A program made the translations under genes and the position numbers. A DNA stretch of 64,000 bases from Leptospiraceae bacterium. GTDB lineage: Bacteria; Spirochaetota; Leptospiria; Leptospirales; Leptospiraceae. Position 1 is the stretch's first letter, and each line of letters opens with the position of its first letter. The notes beneath the pieces are model-generated. The model had not been told where the DNA came from, did not search any database, and saw only the letters and a program-made list of their open reading frames with translations. Location of the stretch: the NCBI GenBank assembly GCA_017996175.1, contig JAGOHK010000007.1, positions 1 through 64,000 on the forward strand. Direction: 5' to 3'. Positions 17,876 to 26,266 of the stretch are shown one piece after another.

Positions 17876-19150
17876 ATGAATCTAATTCATAAAGTAAAAA
17901 GCCTGCTTGGTAGTTTTTTAAAGTCGGGGTTTTTAAAATCTTCGCTGTATGTGAGTGTATCGAAGGTTTTTTCTTCTCTGTGTAATTTACTTTTTATGAT
18001 TTATGCGGTAAATATCCTAAACAAATCGGAGAATGGAGTATTTCAATACTACTTGGGATTTTTGCCTGTAATCCTCGCAGTGGCAGAATTTGGTTTGCCG
18101 TCGGCGATAGTAAAATTTCTTTCCGCCGAAAAAGAAAATAAACACAAAATAGGAATTATCCTCTCTTCTTCTTTATTTATTAAAACAATTTCTTTTTTAC
18201 TACTAATCGGATTTAGTTTTGGAGCTTATTTTTTTTATAAAGAAGATCCACTTGTGATTTTTATTTTAGTAATTGGAGGGGTTACTGTTTCTTTTGTGTC
18301 TTATTTTGAAAGTATCTTTGTTTCCTTTCAAGCTTATAAAGCCCTTGCCTTCTGGAATCCACTTGCGAATTTAATAAGGCTAATTCTATTATACCTTACC
18401 AATCATTTCTCGAAATTACCTCTGACGTATTTAGATATACTTTCTATATTTAGCCTAAGTCCAATTTTTATTCTAATATTATTCTTTTTTATTTTCAATC
18501 GAAAACAAATCTATTGGGGAGCAAAAGTTCAAGAAATCGGTCACGCAACAAAAGAACTTTCTTTGTTTAACACTTGGGCTTTTGTAGCTTCTATCTTTGC
18601 GATTATTTCTGACCGACTAGAAATTTTTCTAATCAATAAATACCATTCTTCGGAGGACGTCGCCGTTTACGGAACAGCGCTCCAACTTTTCAGTGGGTTT
18701 GTAATTATACTTTCTACTTTAAATTCTTTGGTCTACCCAAGATTATCCGCACTGGTTCACACGGAAGAGTTTAAAACATTTCTATTAAAATCTATATTCG
18801 CTAGTTTCGCGGTTGCAATTCTACTTTCACCAGGGTATTTTTTAGCGGAGCCGATTTTAAATATACTATTCAATCATAAATACGAAGAAGCAATTCCTGT
18901 TTTTAAAATTTTGTATCCTAATTACATGCTGCAACTAGTATTTGCCCCGCTTGGAATTGCACTCTTTGCTATGGGCAAACCTCGAATACTCGCTATCCTT
19001 GCATTATTGCGGCTAGTATTCGGTTATCTGCTCGATACAGCACTCATTCCTGAATTTGGAGTTATCGGTGCTGGTGTTGCATTTCTACTTGGACAAGTTA
19101 TTTCTTGGCTTGTGCTTGTTGGCTACTTTTGGGCGATGTTCTGGAGATGA
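17876..19150 (+). CDS. Polysaccharide/lipid flippase, MATE-MVF (Wzx-like) family
   Basis: From the ATG at 17876 the protein is 424 residues with about 12 membrane helices and the N-terminal SLYVSVSKVFSSLCNLLFMI helix typical of O-antigen flippases. A GGTGG ribosome-site-like run sits just upstream. An upstream in-frame ATG at 17813 would add 21 residues, but these are encoded wholly by the palindromic repeat and overlap PAP2, so I reject it. It likely moves a lipid-linked saccharide across the inner membrane. No glycan gene cluster surrounds it, so the substrate is unknown. Confidence 0.85.
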   Translation: MNLIHKVKSLLGSFLKSGFLKSSLYVSVSKVFSSLCNLLFMIYAVNILNKSENGVFQYYLGFLPVILAVAEFGLPSAIVKFLSAEKENKHKIGIILSSSLFIKTISFLLLIGFSFGAYFFYKEDPLVIFILVIGGVTVSFVSYFESIFVSFQAYKALAFWNPLANLIRLILLYLTNHFSKLPLTYLDILSIFSLSPIFILILFFFIFNRKQIYWGAKVQEIGHATKELSLFNTWAFVASIFAIISDRLEIFLINKYHSSEDVAVYGTALQLFSGFVIILSTLNSLVYPRLSALVHTEEFKTFLLKSIFASFAVAILLSPGYFLAEPILNILFNHKYEEAIPVFKILYPNYMLQLVFAPLGIALFAMGKPRILAILALLRLVFGYLLDTALIPEFGVIGAGVAFLLGQVISWLVLVGYFWAMFWR

Positions 19151-19202
19151 TTCAATCAACTTTTTCCTTGCAATCGAAAGATAATATTTCATATCAATAA
19201 AA

Positions 19203-19430
19203 TCAGTAGAAGGTAGAATTTCTGCACTCCCCGCAAGAAATATTTTCGTTGATTGGCACAAGTTTCGAATAACTTTCAATTTTAAATTCAGAAGAATATT
19301 CAGGATGCCCGAATGATAAAATATTATCTCTAATCTGATAATCCTCCATTCGTTCTCCGTAACCTTCACATTCGTTAGTTTTTAATTTTACTTTTTTGGA
19401 AGAAATGAATTCTATATTTACATTAAACAA
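19203..19430 (-). CDS. Possible small hypothetical gene or remnant
   Basis: A 75-codon frame from a TTG start, containing a CGEC cysteine pair near its end. No convincing ribosome site is seen. A second frame (19085-19369) overlaps it and runs into the 3' end of the flippase; the two together could be the remains of one frameshifted gene. No family is recognised and coding status is doubtful. Confidence 0.25.
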   Translation of the reverse strand: MFNVNIEFISSKKVKLKTNECEGYGERMEDYQIRDNILSFGHPEYSSEFKIESYSKLVPINENISCGECRNSTFY

Positions 19431-19466
19431 TTAATAAGGCAATTATTATTACGATCTTTTCCTTGT

Positions 19467-19652
19467 TTAAATCCCTAATTTCTTTTTTACATCAGTATGA
19501 GAAATCCATTTTTTATTAGTTTGTTTAATCTTCAATGCCCGTGCATAATCGACCTTATCCTGTTCAATCAATTTCAACCTTTTATATTCTTCAAAATCAA
19601 TAATCACTGCGATTGGTCGATTATTTTCTTTAATAATTTGCTTCTTAATCAT
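19467..19652 (-). CDS. Antitoxin, Phd/YefM-like (short)
   Basis: 61 residues. The segment NRPIAVIIDFEEYKRLKLIE matches the C-terminal part of the Phd/YefM fold (x-P-x-A-V-I-I-D-x-E-E-Y). The usual N-terminal DNA-binding half is reduced to a few residues, so autoregulation may be weak or absent. The tail (K-K-W-I-S-H-x-D-V-K-K-K-L-G) probably wraps the toxin. It begins inside the toxin gene (8-base overlap), giving the less common toxin-first order. Confidence 0.75.
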   Translation of the reverse strand: MIKKQIIKENNRPIAVIIDFEEYKRLKLIEQDKVDYARALKIKQTNKKWISHTDVKKKLGI

Positions 19653-19914
19653 GATATGCCTCCTGTCGGTGCTTTACTTCTATAATGTTTAAAATATTAT
19701 CGTCCTCGTCAAAAATAATTCGATAATTCCCCACGCGCAACCTTTTAAAATTTGAGAATTCTCCTTTCAAAATTTTTATATCATGCTTTCCTTTCGGATT
19801 AGACGCGTATTTTTCAATTGCATCGAGGATCATTGTAGCGGATTTCTTATCTCCTTTAGCAATTCTAACCAATTGTTTTACAGCCAATTCTGTATAACGT
19901 ATTTCAATTCTCAA
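19645..19914 (-). CDS. RelE/ParE-family toxin
   Basis: 89 residues with the RelE signature: an N-terminal helix pair, then the core strand series LKGEFSNFKRLRVGNYRIIFDEDD and a final IIEVKHRQEAYHD with the C-terminal catalytic-type H-R-x-x-x-Y. This predicts a ribosome-dependent mRNA interferase or gyrase inhibitor. The start is a TTG at 19914, since no ATG is in frame. It is cotranscribed with the short Phd-like antitoxin that overlaps its end. Confidence 0.82.
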   Translation of the reverse strand: MRIEIRYTELAVKQLVRIAKGDKKSATMILDAIEKYASNPKGKHDIKILKGEFSNFKRLRVGNYRIIFDEDDNILNIIEVKHRQEAYHD

Positions 19915-20010
19915 TGAATATTATCCTTATCCCTGATAGATTAATCTCATATTTTTCTACAATAACACTATAGGAAAACAATTCAACTAAATAAATTTCT
20001 AACAAAAAAA

Positions 20011-21750
20011 TCAATCCGGAATAAACAACTTCTTAATTTCAGCAAAGTTTTTCTCGGCTTCTTTTTCGCCTTTGTCTATGATTTCTTTGTAGAGGCGAAA
20101 GTCAAATAGGTTGAATTCTTCTAAGTGAAAGTGTAAAAATAAATCCATACGAGAAACTTTTGCTTTTGTGATTTCGCGTCCTTCTAACATACTCGCACGT
20201 CCCATGATTTTTAGAATTGGCGGATACTTGATGTATTCCCATAGACTTCTAAAAAAAGATTTTCCAGAAATACGTTTATCTTCTAGAAGTTGGTAAAGGC
20301 TTTTGTCTTTTAAGGGAGATACGTTTACACTGAGTATTTTATCCGCTCCTTTACTACGAATCAAATCATCAGGTACATTATTTAAAACTCCTCCGTCAAT
20401 TAAAAGTCTCTCTCCCATAAACACAGGGGGGAAAACAACGGGTAAACTCATTGTGCAAAGTAATGCTTCCCATATCGGACCTTTGTCAAAAACATATTCC
20501 TCTCCAGAATGTAAATCAATCGCTGATGTAACAAACGGAATTTTAGAATCCTCAATTCTTTCATCTCCAAAAATTTCTCGAAGCATCTTCTTCATTTTTT
20601 TACCTTTGTAAAATGCTACCAGTGGGATCGTGGGGTCAAACGGAGTATCCACAATACCACCAAAGTATTTTTTTACGAATAACTCAATCTTATCCGCTTT
20701 ATCTCCTCTTGCGTATAACGCTCCAACTACCGCCCCCATAGAAGAGCCGGATACATAATCAAATTGGATTTTATTTTTTTCTAAAACTTTGAGTAACCCA
20801 ACGTGAGCAAGCGCCCTTGCCCCTCCACCGCCTAAAGTCAATCCACGGGTTCTACCTACTATAGAGCGCGCCATAAATTCTTTATTCGTAAAAATCCTCT
20901 CTGTTTCATTTCCTTCTCGAAACGAATCCGATTTTTCCTGGATGAATCGAATCACACGCCCTTCATAATTTCGTAAAGAATTTCTCAGATGTTGAAAAAG
21001 ATGAATTTTTTCATTCCAATGAGACTCAAGACTTTGTTCATAAAAAATAATATAATCCGCTTGGATGATGATATTCTCTAATTGTTTTATTTTATCGGGG
21101 TGGTTAAACCTAACGTGAAGAATTGGATTTTTCGCTCTCAGCTCACTTAGTTTTATTAAAACTTTTTCCTGCGGTAGTCCTAAAAATTCATCAACGGAGA
21201 TACTCTTTGTTTTCCCCAATAGAACCTCGTCGCATACATGAGTAACTTGTTTTACTTCTTCTAGAAATCCACTTTGTATTCCCAAGTCAATATGTGCTAC
21301 TAAACGGCGTGGCATTAATACTTTTTTGGGGATAACAAGGTTTTCCCTAAACCTCTCCGAGAGAAGGGAAATCAAATTTTTAGAAAGTATACGGTCATTT
21401 TCCGCTAACTCAAGAAATATCTTCCCGTTAATCTCAAAAATTAGACAATCCATCGAAGCAGTTGCCGTACTAGAATGTTGCATTCCAGTAATCACACTCA
21501 CCTCTCCCAAAATTTCTTCCGGACCCATATAAATCGACTTGGTTTGATTTAATTTAACTAAAACCTCTCCGTACCGAACAATAAACAGGCTTTCGGAAAT
21601 TTCTCCCGTGAAATAAATTGTATCCTTATTATGAACTTTCTTTTCCGTAAGGCTAACAGCTATTTTACGCAGCGTCTGCATCTTTACCCCGCGAAATAAT
21701 TTTAATCTTTTCAGAAATCGTATCCTGTGAGTGACTAGGTTGTTCTTCAT
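20011..21750 (-). CDS. Patatin-like phospholipase with N-terminal cyclic-nucleotide-binding domain
   Basis: 579 residues. A cNMP-binding beta-roll covers about residues 12-130 (GEVLVKLN...LGEVSVITGMQHSSTATA). A middle segment (about 150-290) precedes the patatin domain (about 300-500), which has the oxyanion loop GGGGARALAHVG, the nucleophile GSSMG (Ser near 335) and the DGG catalytic Asp (about 450). This is the domain plan of bacterial neuropathy target esterase homologues, acting on lysophospholipids. The cNMP domain has G-E and R/T elements, so ligand binding is possible. It is divergently transcribed from the symporter. Confidence 0.9.
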   Translation of the reverse strand: MKNNLVTHRIRFLKRLKLFRGVKMQTLRKIAVSLTEKKVHNKDTIYFTGEISESLFIVRYGEVLVKLNQTKSIYMGPEEILGEVSVITGMQHSSTATASMDCLIFEINGKIFLELAENDRILSKNLISLLSERFRENLVIPKKVLMPRRLVAHIDLGIQSGFLEEVKQVTHVCDEVLLGKTKSISVDEFLGLPQEKVLIKLSELRAKNPILHVRFNHPDKIKQLENIIIQADYIIFYEQSLESHWNEKIHLFQHLRNSLRNYEGRVIRFIQEKSDSFREGNETERIFTNKEFMARSIVGRTRGLTLGGGGARALAHVGLLKVLEKNKIQFDYVSGSSMGAVVGALYARGDKADKIELFVKKYFGGIVDTPFDPTIPLVAFYKGKKMKKMLREIFGDERIEDSKIPFVTSAIDLHSGEEYVFDKGPIWEALLCTMSLPVVFPPVFMGERLLIDGGVLNNVPDDLIRSKGADKILSVNVSPLKDKSLYQLLEDKRISGKSFFRSLWEYIKYPPILKIMGRASMLEGREITKAKVSRMDLFLHFHLEEFNLFDFRLYKEIIDKGEKEAEKNFAEIKKLFIPD

Positions 21751-21902
21751 AAACTTAGTTTAGTAAGTAGGGTAGATTTTTTCAAGTAAAGAACAGTATA
21801 AAAAAAATAAAAATCTGTCTTAAACTAAAACTAAACACGTATTAAAGTTTGACGCAAATAAATAAAGCCTAGAAATAGGAAATATCAAACTTAGGAATTA
21901 GC

Positions 21903-23393
21903 ATGGAATCATTTTTTCAATTTACAGATGCACAAGTTCACCCTTTGGATATTTTCTTAATTGTATTCTATATGTTAGGAATATTAGCCTTCGGAATTTA
22001 TATGGGTCGAGGAGTAAAAAACTCAAGCGACTTTTTTATAGCTGGCAAAACTCTTTCGTGGTGGGTGGTCGGTCTTTCAATTGTAGGCTCAAACATTGGC
22101 TCCAATGATTACGTGGGAGCTGCGGGCAGTGCTTATAAAATCGGAATTGCGCAGGCAAACTTTGAATGGATAGGGGCAATTCCTGCGATGATACTTGCGG
22201 CATTTTTGTTTATCCCCTACTACTGGAAGGCGGGAGTATACTCCATTCCTGAATACTTGGGACTGAGATACAACCAAGGAGTAAGGTTTATTTCTGCCAG
22301 CGTCTTATCCGTGTTTACCGTTCTAATGGTAGGAGCCTTTTTATGGTCTACGGCGCTTATGTTAAAAACCTATTTGGGTTGGCCTGTATATTTTAGTATT
22401 TTAGTTTCTGCATTCGTAGTTGGGGTATACACCGCAACTGGCGGATTAAAGGCAGTAACCATCACTGATACAGTACAGGTATTCATCATGTTTGCCGGTG
22501 CAGTTGGACTAATGTATTTAGGAATTGAAAAGGCAGGCGGACTAAATGCATTCTTTACTAAAATAAATACCGATCATCCAGATCATCTAAAAGCATTTCT
22601 CCCTGCAACACATTTAGAATTTCCCTGGCCCGGTGTGGTTCTAGGACTTGGGCTTGTATTGTCTCCCGCGTATTGGTGTACGAGCCAAGTGATTTTACAA
22701 AGAACGTTAGGTGCAAAGTCGCAGTGGGACGGACAGGCATCTATGATATTTGCTGCATTTGCTAAGACGTTAGTTCCTTTTCTGATTATATTTCCTGGTT
22801 TTCTTGCTCTTGTACTTGTGACAAATCCTTTGGAGTTTCCTGACCAAGCATTACCCTGGGTGGTTAAACATGTTTTGCCGCCTGGTCTTTCTGGAATTTT
22901 ATTTGTATCTTTTATCGCTGCTCTCCAATCTTCTGTTGATTCAACACTCAACTCAACGGCAACTATGTTTACCCGCGACATCGTAGGAGTTTTACGAAAA
23001 GAAAGAGACGATGCGTTTGATTTGAAACTTGGAAAAATTGTAACTACAGTTGCGCTTCTACTCGGGATGTTGGTTGCGCCACTAACGTCTATGTTCGCCG
23101 GTATATATGCATTTATCCAAGAAATGCTTTCTTTATTTCAGGGTCCCATGTTCGCCCTTGTGCTCTGGGGAATTTTAAGTAAAAAACCTAGCTCGAAGGG
23201 TGGGCTTGCAACGATTATCCTCGGACTTCTATTTGCCATTCTCCTCAATCGGACAGGAGTAAATATGCTCTACGTTGCGTTTTATAGTTTTGTTGGATCT
23301 AGCCTGATTTTATTTATTGTAAGTCATTTTAGTTTAAAGAAAACGGACAAGGAACTCCATAACCTAACCATTCACGAAGGAGAAAAAAAATGA
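21903..23393 (+). CDS. Sodium/solute symporter (SSS family)
   Basis: 496 residues with about 13-14 membrane helices. The SSS signature region is clear: a first helix IFLIVFYMLGILAFGIYMGR, DFFIAGKTLSWWVVGLSIVGSNIGSNDYVG (split as two motifs here), and the GGLKAVTITDTVQ loop. Sequence style is close to sodium-driven sugar/inositol carriers (SGLT-like), but the substrate cannot be fixed. A TTGACG box at 21849-21854 with an AT-rich -10 at about 21871 may be its promoter. The stop overlaps the next ATG by 4 bases. Confidence 0.9.
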   Translation: MESFFQFTDAQVHPLDIFLIVFYMLGILAFGIYMGRGVKNSSDFFIAGKTLSWWVVGLSIVGSNIGSNDYVGAAGSAYKIGIAQANFEWIGAIPAMILAAFLFIPYYWKAGVYSIPEYLGLRYNQGVRFISASVLSVFTVLMVGAFLWSTALMLKTYLGWPVYFSILVSAFVVGVYTATGGLKAVTITDTVQVFIMFAGAVGLMYLGIEKAGGLNAFFTKINTDHPDHLKAFLPATHLEFPWPGVVLGLGLVLSPAYWCTSQVILQRTLGAKSQWDGQASMIFAAFAKTLVPFLIIFPGFLALVLVTNPLEFPDQALPWVVKHVLPPGLSGILFVSFIAALQSSVDSTLNSTATMFTRDIVGVLRKERDDAFDLKLGKIVTTVALLLGMLVAPLTSMFAGIYAFIQEMLSLFQGPMFALVLWGILSKKPSSKGGLATIILGLLFAILLNRTGVNMLYVAFYSFVGSSLILFIVSHFSLKKTDKELHNLTIHEGEKK

Positions 23394-23599
23394 AATCTAT
23401 CTTACAAGACTTCTGGTTATTACTCCCCGATACGCTCGCAAAACCAAGTGCAGGAATTTTATTTGCGTTACTATTAGTTGTAATTTGGATTCTGCCGGTA
23501 AAACAAATATACGAAGAAAAACCAACTCTCCTGCGGGATTTACGAATTTGGTCGAGTATCTTACTCATATTACAGCTTTTGATTTATGCTATATTCTAA
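23390..23599 (+). CDS. Small two-helix membrane protein paired with the symporter
   Basis: 69 residues, with hydrophobic segments at about 22-37 and 50-68 and a charged loop between. It starts within the symporter stop codon (ATGA overlap), so its synthesis is coupled to the transporter. No family is recognised; a small accessory subunit for the symporter is the obvious hypothesis. Confidence 0.7.
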   Translation: MKSILQDFWLLLPDTLAKPSAGILFALLLVVIWILPVKQIYEEKPTLLRDLRIWSSILLILQLLIYAIF

Positions 23600-23608
23600 A
23601 ATTGTACT

Positions 23609-24976
23609 ATGAGTAAAATTACAGGAATAAAACCACCACTTCATTTCATCGAACCCAAGTTTGATTTAAAAACTTATAATCTTGCAAAACTTGCCCTTCC
23701 GTTCAAAATGCGGTTAACCACTCCTATCCGCAAAATTGATTTTGAAAATATAGAAATACTTGCCGACCTCTACAAAAAATTTCTAGATAAAAAAATTAGA
23801 CTCCTGATTGCTTTTCGTCATCCTAATGCAGATGATCCAGTTTTGCTTGGAAACATTTTTTGGGAATTATTACCAAACTATTTTAAGAAAAATAGAATAC
23901 GGATAAATGATATTACCCACTTTCATTTTGTATGGGATAGAGGAATTCCTATCTGGGCGGGAGAGAAAACGGGAGAGTTCTATTCAAAGTTAGGGGGAAC
24001 ACCGATTCACCGCGGGAAAGTTGATTGGAAAGGGTTAAATTCCATTCGAAATCTATTTGCAAATGGTAGATTTCCATTGGCAATCGCACCAGAAGGAGCA
24101 ACCAATGGGCATAATGAAATTATATCCCCGCTAGAGCCCGGCATTGGGCAAATGGCTCTTTGGTGTTTAGAAGATTTAGAAAAACAAAATCGAAACGAAG
24201 AAGTTTACATCCTCCCGCTTGGGATTCAATATTCCTACATAGATCCTGATTGGAAAAAGTTAGAGTCTTTATTGGATAGTTTTTTAAAGGACTTAAATGG
24301 GGAAATACTTGAGAGTATTCCTGATTTGCCACAAGAATTTGACTCGGAGAGAAAACGTATCTATTCAAAACTTTACTCTGTAGGAATCAGGCTTATGGAA
24401 ACAGTAGAAACATTTTACAAAAAACACTACGGACTAAAAATCAACAATGAATCATCCCCTTTAAAAGAAAGATTGGAGAGTTTACTCAGTAATATCCTCT
24501 CTGTGCCAGAAAGATTTTTCCAAATAACAGCACGGGGCAGTATCATCGACAGATGCAGAAAATTAGAACAAACAAGCTGGAACTGGATTTACCGAGAAGA
24601 TATTCCTGCACAAATCTCAGAAATTGAAAAAAAACTTTTAGATAGAATTGCATTCGAGTCCAAAGAGATGGATTGGAATATGAGATTAGTAGAGAGTTTT
24701 GTAGCGGTAAATGGAAGTTATGTGAAAGAAAAACCCAGCTTTGAACGATTCGCTGAAATTTCACTTTTATTCTATGACACAATTTCGAAAATCAAAACAG
24801 GCAAAGGACAAAAAAGACCAGTCTTTGGCAAATACAAAGTCTCCCTAAAAGCAGGAGAACCAATTTCGATAAATCCTTATTATCCGCTCCATAAACAGGG
24901 GAGAACTGGAACTAAAAAAGCTATAGAAGAAATTCTAAAAACTCTAGAAGAAAAAATGATTGGACTAATTAAATAG
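23609..24976 (+). CDS. PlsC-like acyltransferase domain protein
   Basis: 455 residues. The acyltransferase H-x4-D motif is present as RHPNADDP (about residue 71) and the second block as APEGATNGHNE (about 160). The N-terminal half is therefore a glycerophosphate acyltransferase fold, while the C-terminal 220 residues are helical and unrecognised. It lacks an evident membrane anchor, so it is probably peripheral. It follows the small membrane protein by 9 bases and may share its transcript. The acyl acceptor (lysophosphatidate or another lipid) is unknown. Confidence 0.82.
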   Translation: MSKITGIKPPLHFIEPKFDLKTYNLAKLALPFKMRLTTPIRKIDFENIEILADLYKKFLDKKIRLLIAFRHPNADDPVLLGNIFWELLPNYFKKNRIRINDITHFHFVWDRGIPIWAGEKTGEFYSKLGGTPIHRGKVDWKGLNSIRNLFANGRFPLAIAPEGATNGHNEIISPLEPGIGQMALWCLEDLEKQNRNEEVYILPLGIQYSYIDPDWKKLESLLDSFLKDLNGEILESIPDLPQEFDSERKRIYSKLYSVGIRLMETVETFYKKHYGLKINNESSPLKERLESLLSNILSVPERFFQITARGSIIDRCRKLEQTSWNWIYREDIPAQISEIEKKLLDRIAFESKEMDWNMRLVESFVAVNGSYVKEKPSFERFAEISLLFYDTISKIKTGKGQKRPVFGKYKVSLKAGEPISINPYYPLHKQGRTGTKKAIEEILKTLEEKMIGLIK

Positions 24977-25003
24977 TATTTTACGACCATAAACGGTAAA
25001 ACC

Positions 25004-26029
25004 ATGATGAAATTAAAACCCACTATGAACCATACAATCCTATACCTACTCGTAATTTCCGGGTGCACATTTTTATTAAAGCCTGCAAAGTCTATAGAAG
25101 AGAGTAATCAATTACTTTCTCCAAACTATGCAGACTTAAAATTCTGGGCAACACATCCTGATAAAAAAGATGCAGCAGACCAAGTTCCAACAAATTCAGG
25201 TTTCACCGACAAACAAGAATTAGCCCAAGCAGATGTTTTTTTCATCCATCCGACAACGCACCTAAAAAGAGACACTTGGAACGGAGACTTGGAAAATGAA
25301 ACGTTAAACGAAAGAACGGATAAAGGAACTATCCAATTGCAAGCGACTGTATTTAACGATTGCTGCAAGGTATACTCTCCCCGCTATAGGCAGGCTGCTA
25401 TCTATGTATTTTTAAAGGAAACAGATGAAGGCAAACGAGCATTAGACTTTGCATACCAAGACGTAAAAAAAGCATTTACTCATTTCGAAAAGAATTTTAA
25501 CAAAGGTAGACCCTGGATTCTAGCTTCTCATAGCCAGGGAACACATCATGCTGCAAGACTTCTATCCGAGGTAATTCAAAATTCTCCAATGGGCAAAACA
25601 ATGGTAGCCGCATATACACTCGGCTGGCCTTATAACCCAAAGGAAGTTGGATTTCCAGTTTGTAAATCGCCAACTGCCACTGGTTGTTTAATCAATTGGA
25701 ATACCTATCTCTGGGATAAAAAACCAAGTCGTCTAGAGGAACTTTACAAAAACGGATTCTGCGTAAATCCACTTAGTTGGTCAGAGGATACTCTGTATAT
25801 GCCGAAAGAATCTAATCTTGGAAGCCTACCGAAAAGTTATGATAGCATTATCCCCCAAATTGCCGATGCGAAATGCGAGGAAGGAATTCTTTGGACTCAT
25901 AAAGTACCCGAAAAAGATTTTCCAACACTTGAACTCGGAAAAAACTACCATCTCGTAGACTACCAACTTTTTTATAAAAACATTCGAGAAAATGCAACTC
26001 TACGGGTAAAAACTTATTTGGGGAAGTGA
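25004..26029 (+). CDS. DUF3089-family lipoprotein, alpha/beta hydrolase fold
   Basis: 341 residues. Residues 8-21 form a signal peptide ending in a lipobox (LVISG-C), so it is probably a lipoprotein; the start could equally be the ATG at 25025. The domain matches DUF3089: DVFFIHPTTHL near the N-terminus, and the nucleophile elbow SHSQG (about 178), with a later His in TGCLINW/GILWTHK region likely completing the site. DUF3089 proteins have an alpha/beta-hydrolase fold with unknown substrate. It lies 27 bases behind the acyltransferase gene, so a joint role in lipid or envelope metabolism is possible. Confidence 0.8.
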   Translation: MMKLKPTMNHTILYLLVISGCTFLLKPAKSIEESNQLLSPNYADLKFWATHPDKKDAADQVPTNSGFTDKQELAQADVFFIHPTTHLKRDTWNGDLENETLNERTDKGTIQLQATVFNDCCKVYSPRYRQAAIYVFLKETDEGKRALDFAYQDVKKAFTHFEKNFNKGRPWILASHSQGTHHAARLLSEVIQNSPMGKTMVAAYTLGWPYNPKEVGFPVCKSPTATGCLINWNTYLWDKKPSRLEELYKNGFCVNPLSWSEDTLYMPKESNLGSLPKSYDSIIPQIADAKCEEGILWTHKVPEKDFPTLELGKNYHLVDYQLFYKNIRENATLRVKTYLGK

Positions 26030-26039
26030 TTTAAAGATT

Positions 26040-26255
26040 ACCATACGAAGGCGTTAAGCGCGATCAAGCGCAGGATGCTGTCAAGTTAAGGAAACAAAGA
26101 TGAGGTTAACCACGAAGAACACAGAGAACACGAAGAAAAGAAAGAGATTATTGATAAAATCCTTCGCGAGCTTCGTGTTCTTCGCGGTGAAAAATTCTTA
26201 ATTGTGCAACATTGGGCAGCGATAGACGGGAATTTCGGGGGTGACAGGAAGAGCG
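26040..26255. repeat. Composite of three dispersed repeats
   Basis: Three pieces follow one another. First, 26040-26093: CCATACGAAGGCGTTAAGCG, then a gap and ATGCTGTCAAGTTAAGGA; these recur at 58962-58979 and, inverted, at 59152-59188. Second, 26103-26190: CCACGAAGAACACAGAG with the near-inverse CTTCGTGTTCTTCGCGG. Third, 26228-26253: a half copy of the GTCATTCCCGA family. No gene is seen in this 237-base gap. Confidence 0.7.
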
Positions 26256-26266
26256 ATTCATCAAAC

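Noticed and set aside
19085-19369. 94-codon minus-strand reading overlapping the flippase end
   Set aside because: Overlaps the flippase C-terminus and an alternative small frame; no ribosome site or family. Mentioned only as a possible remnant.
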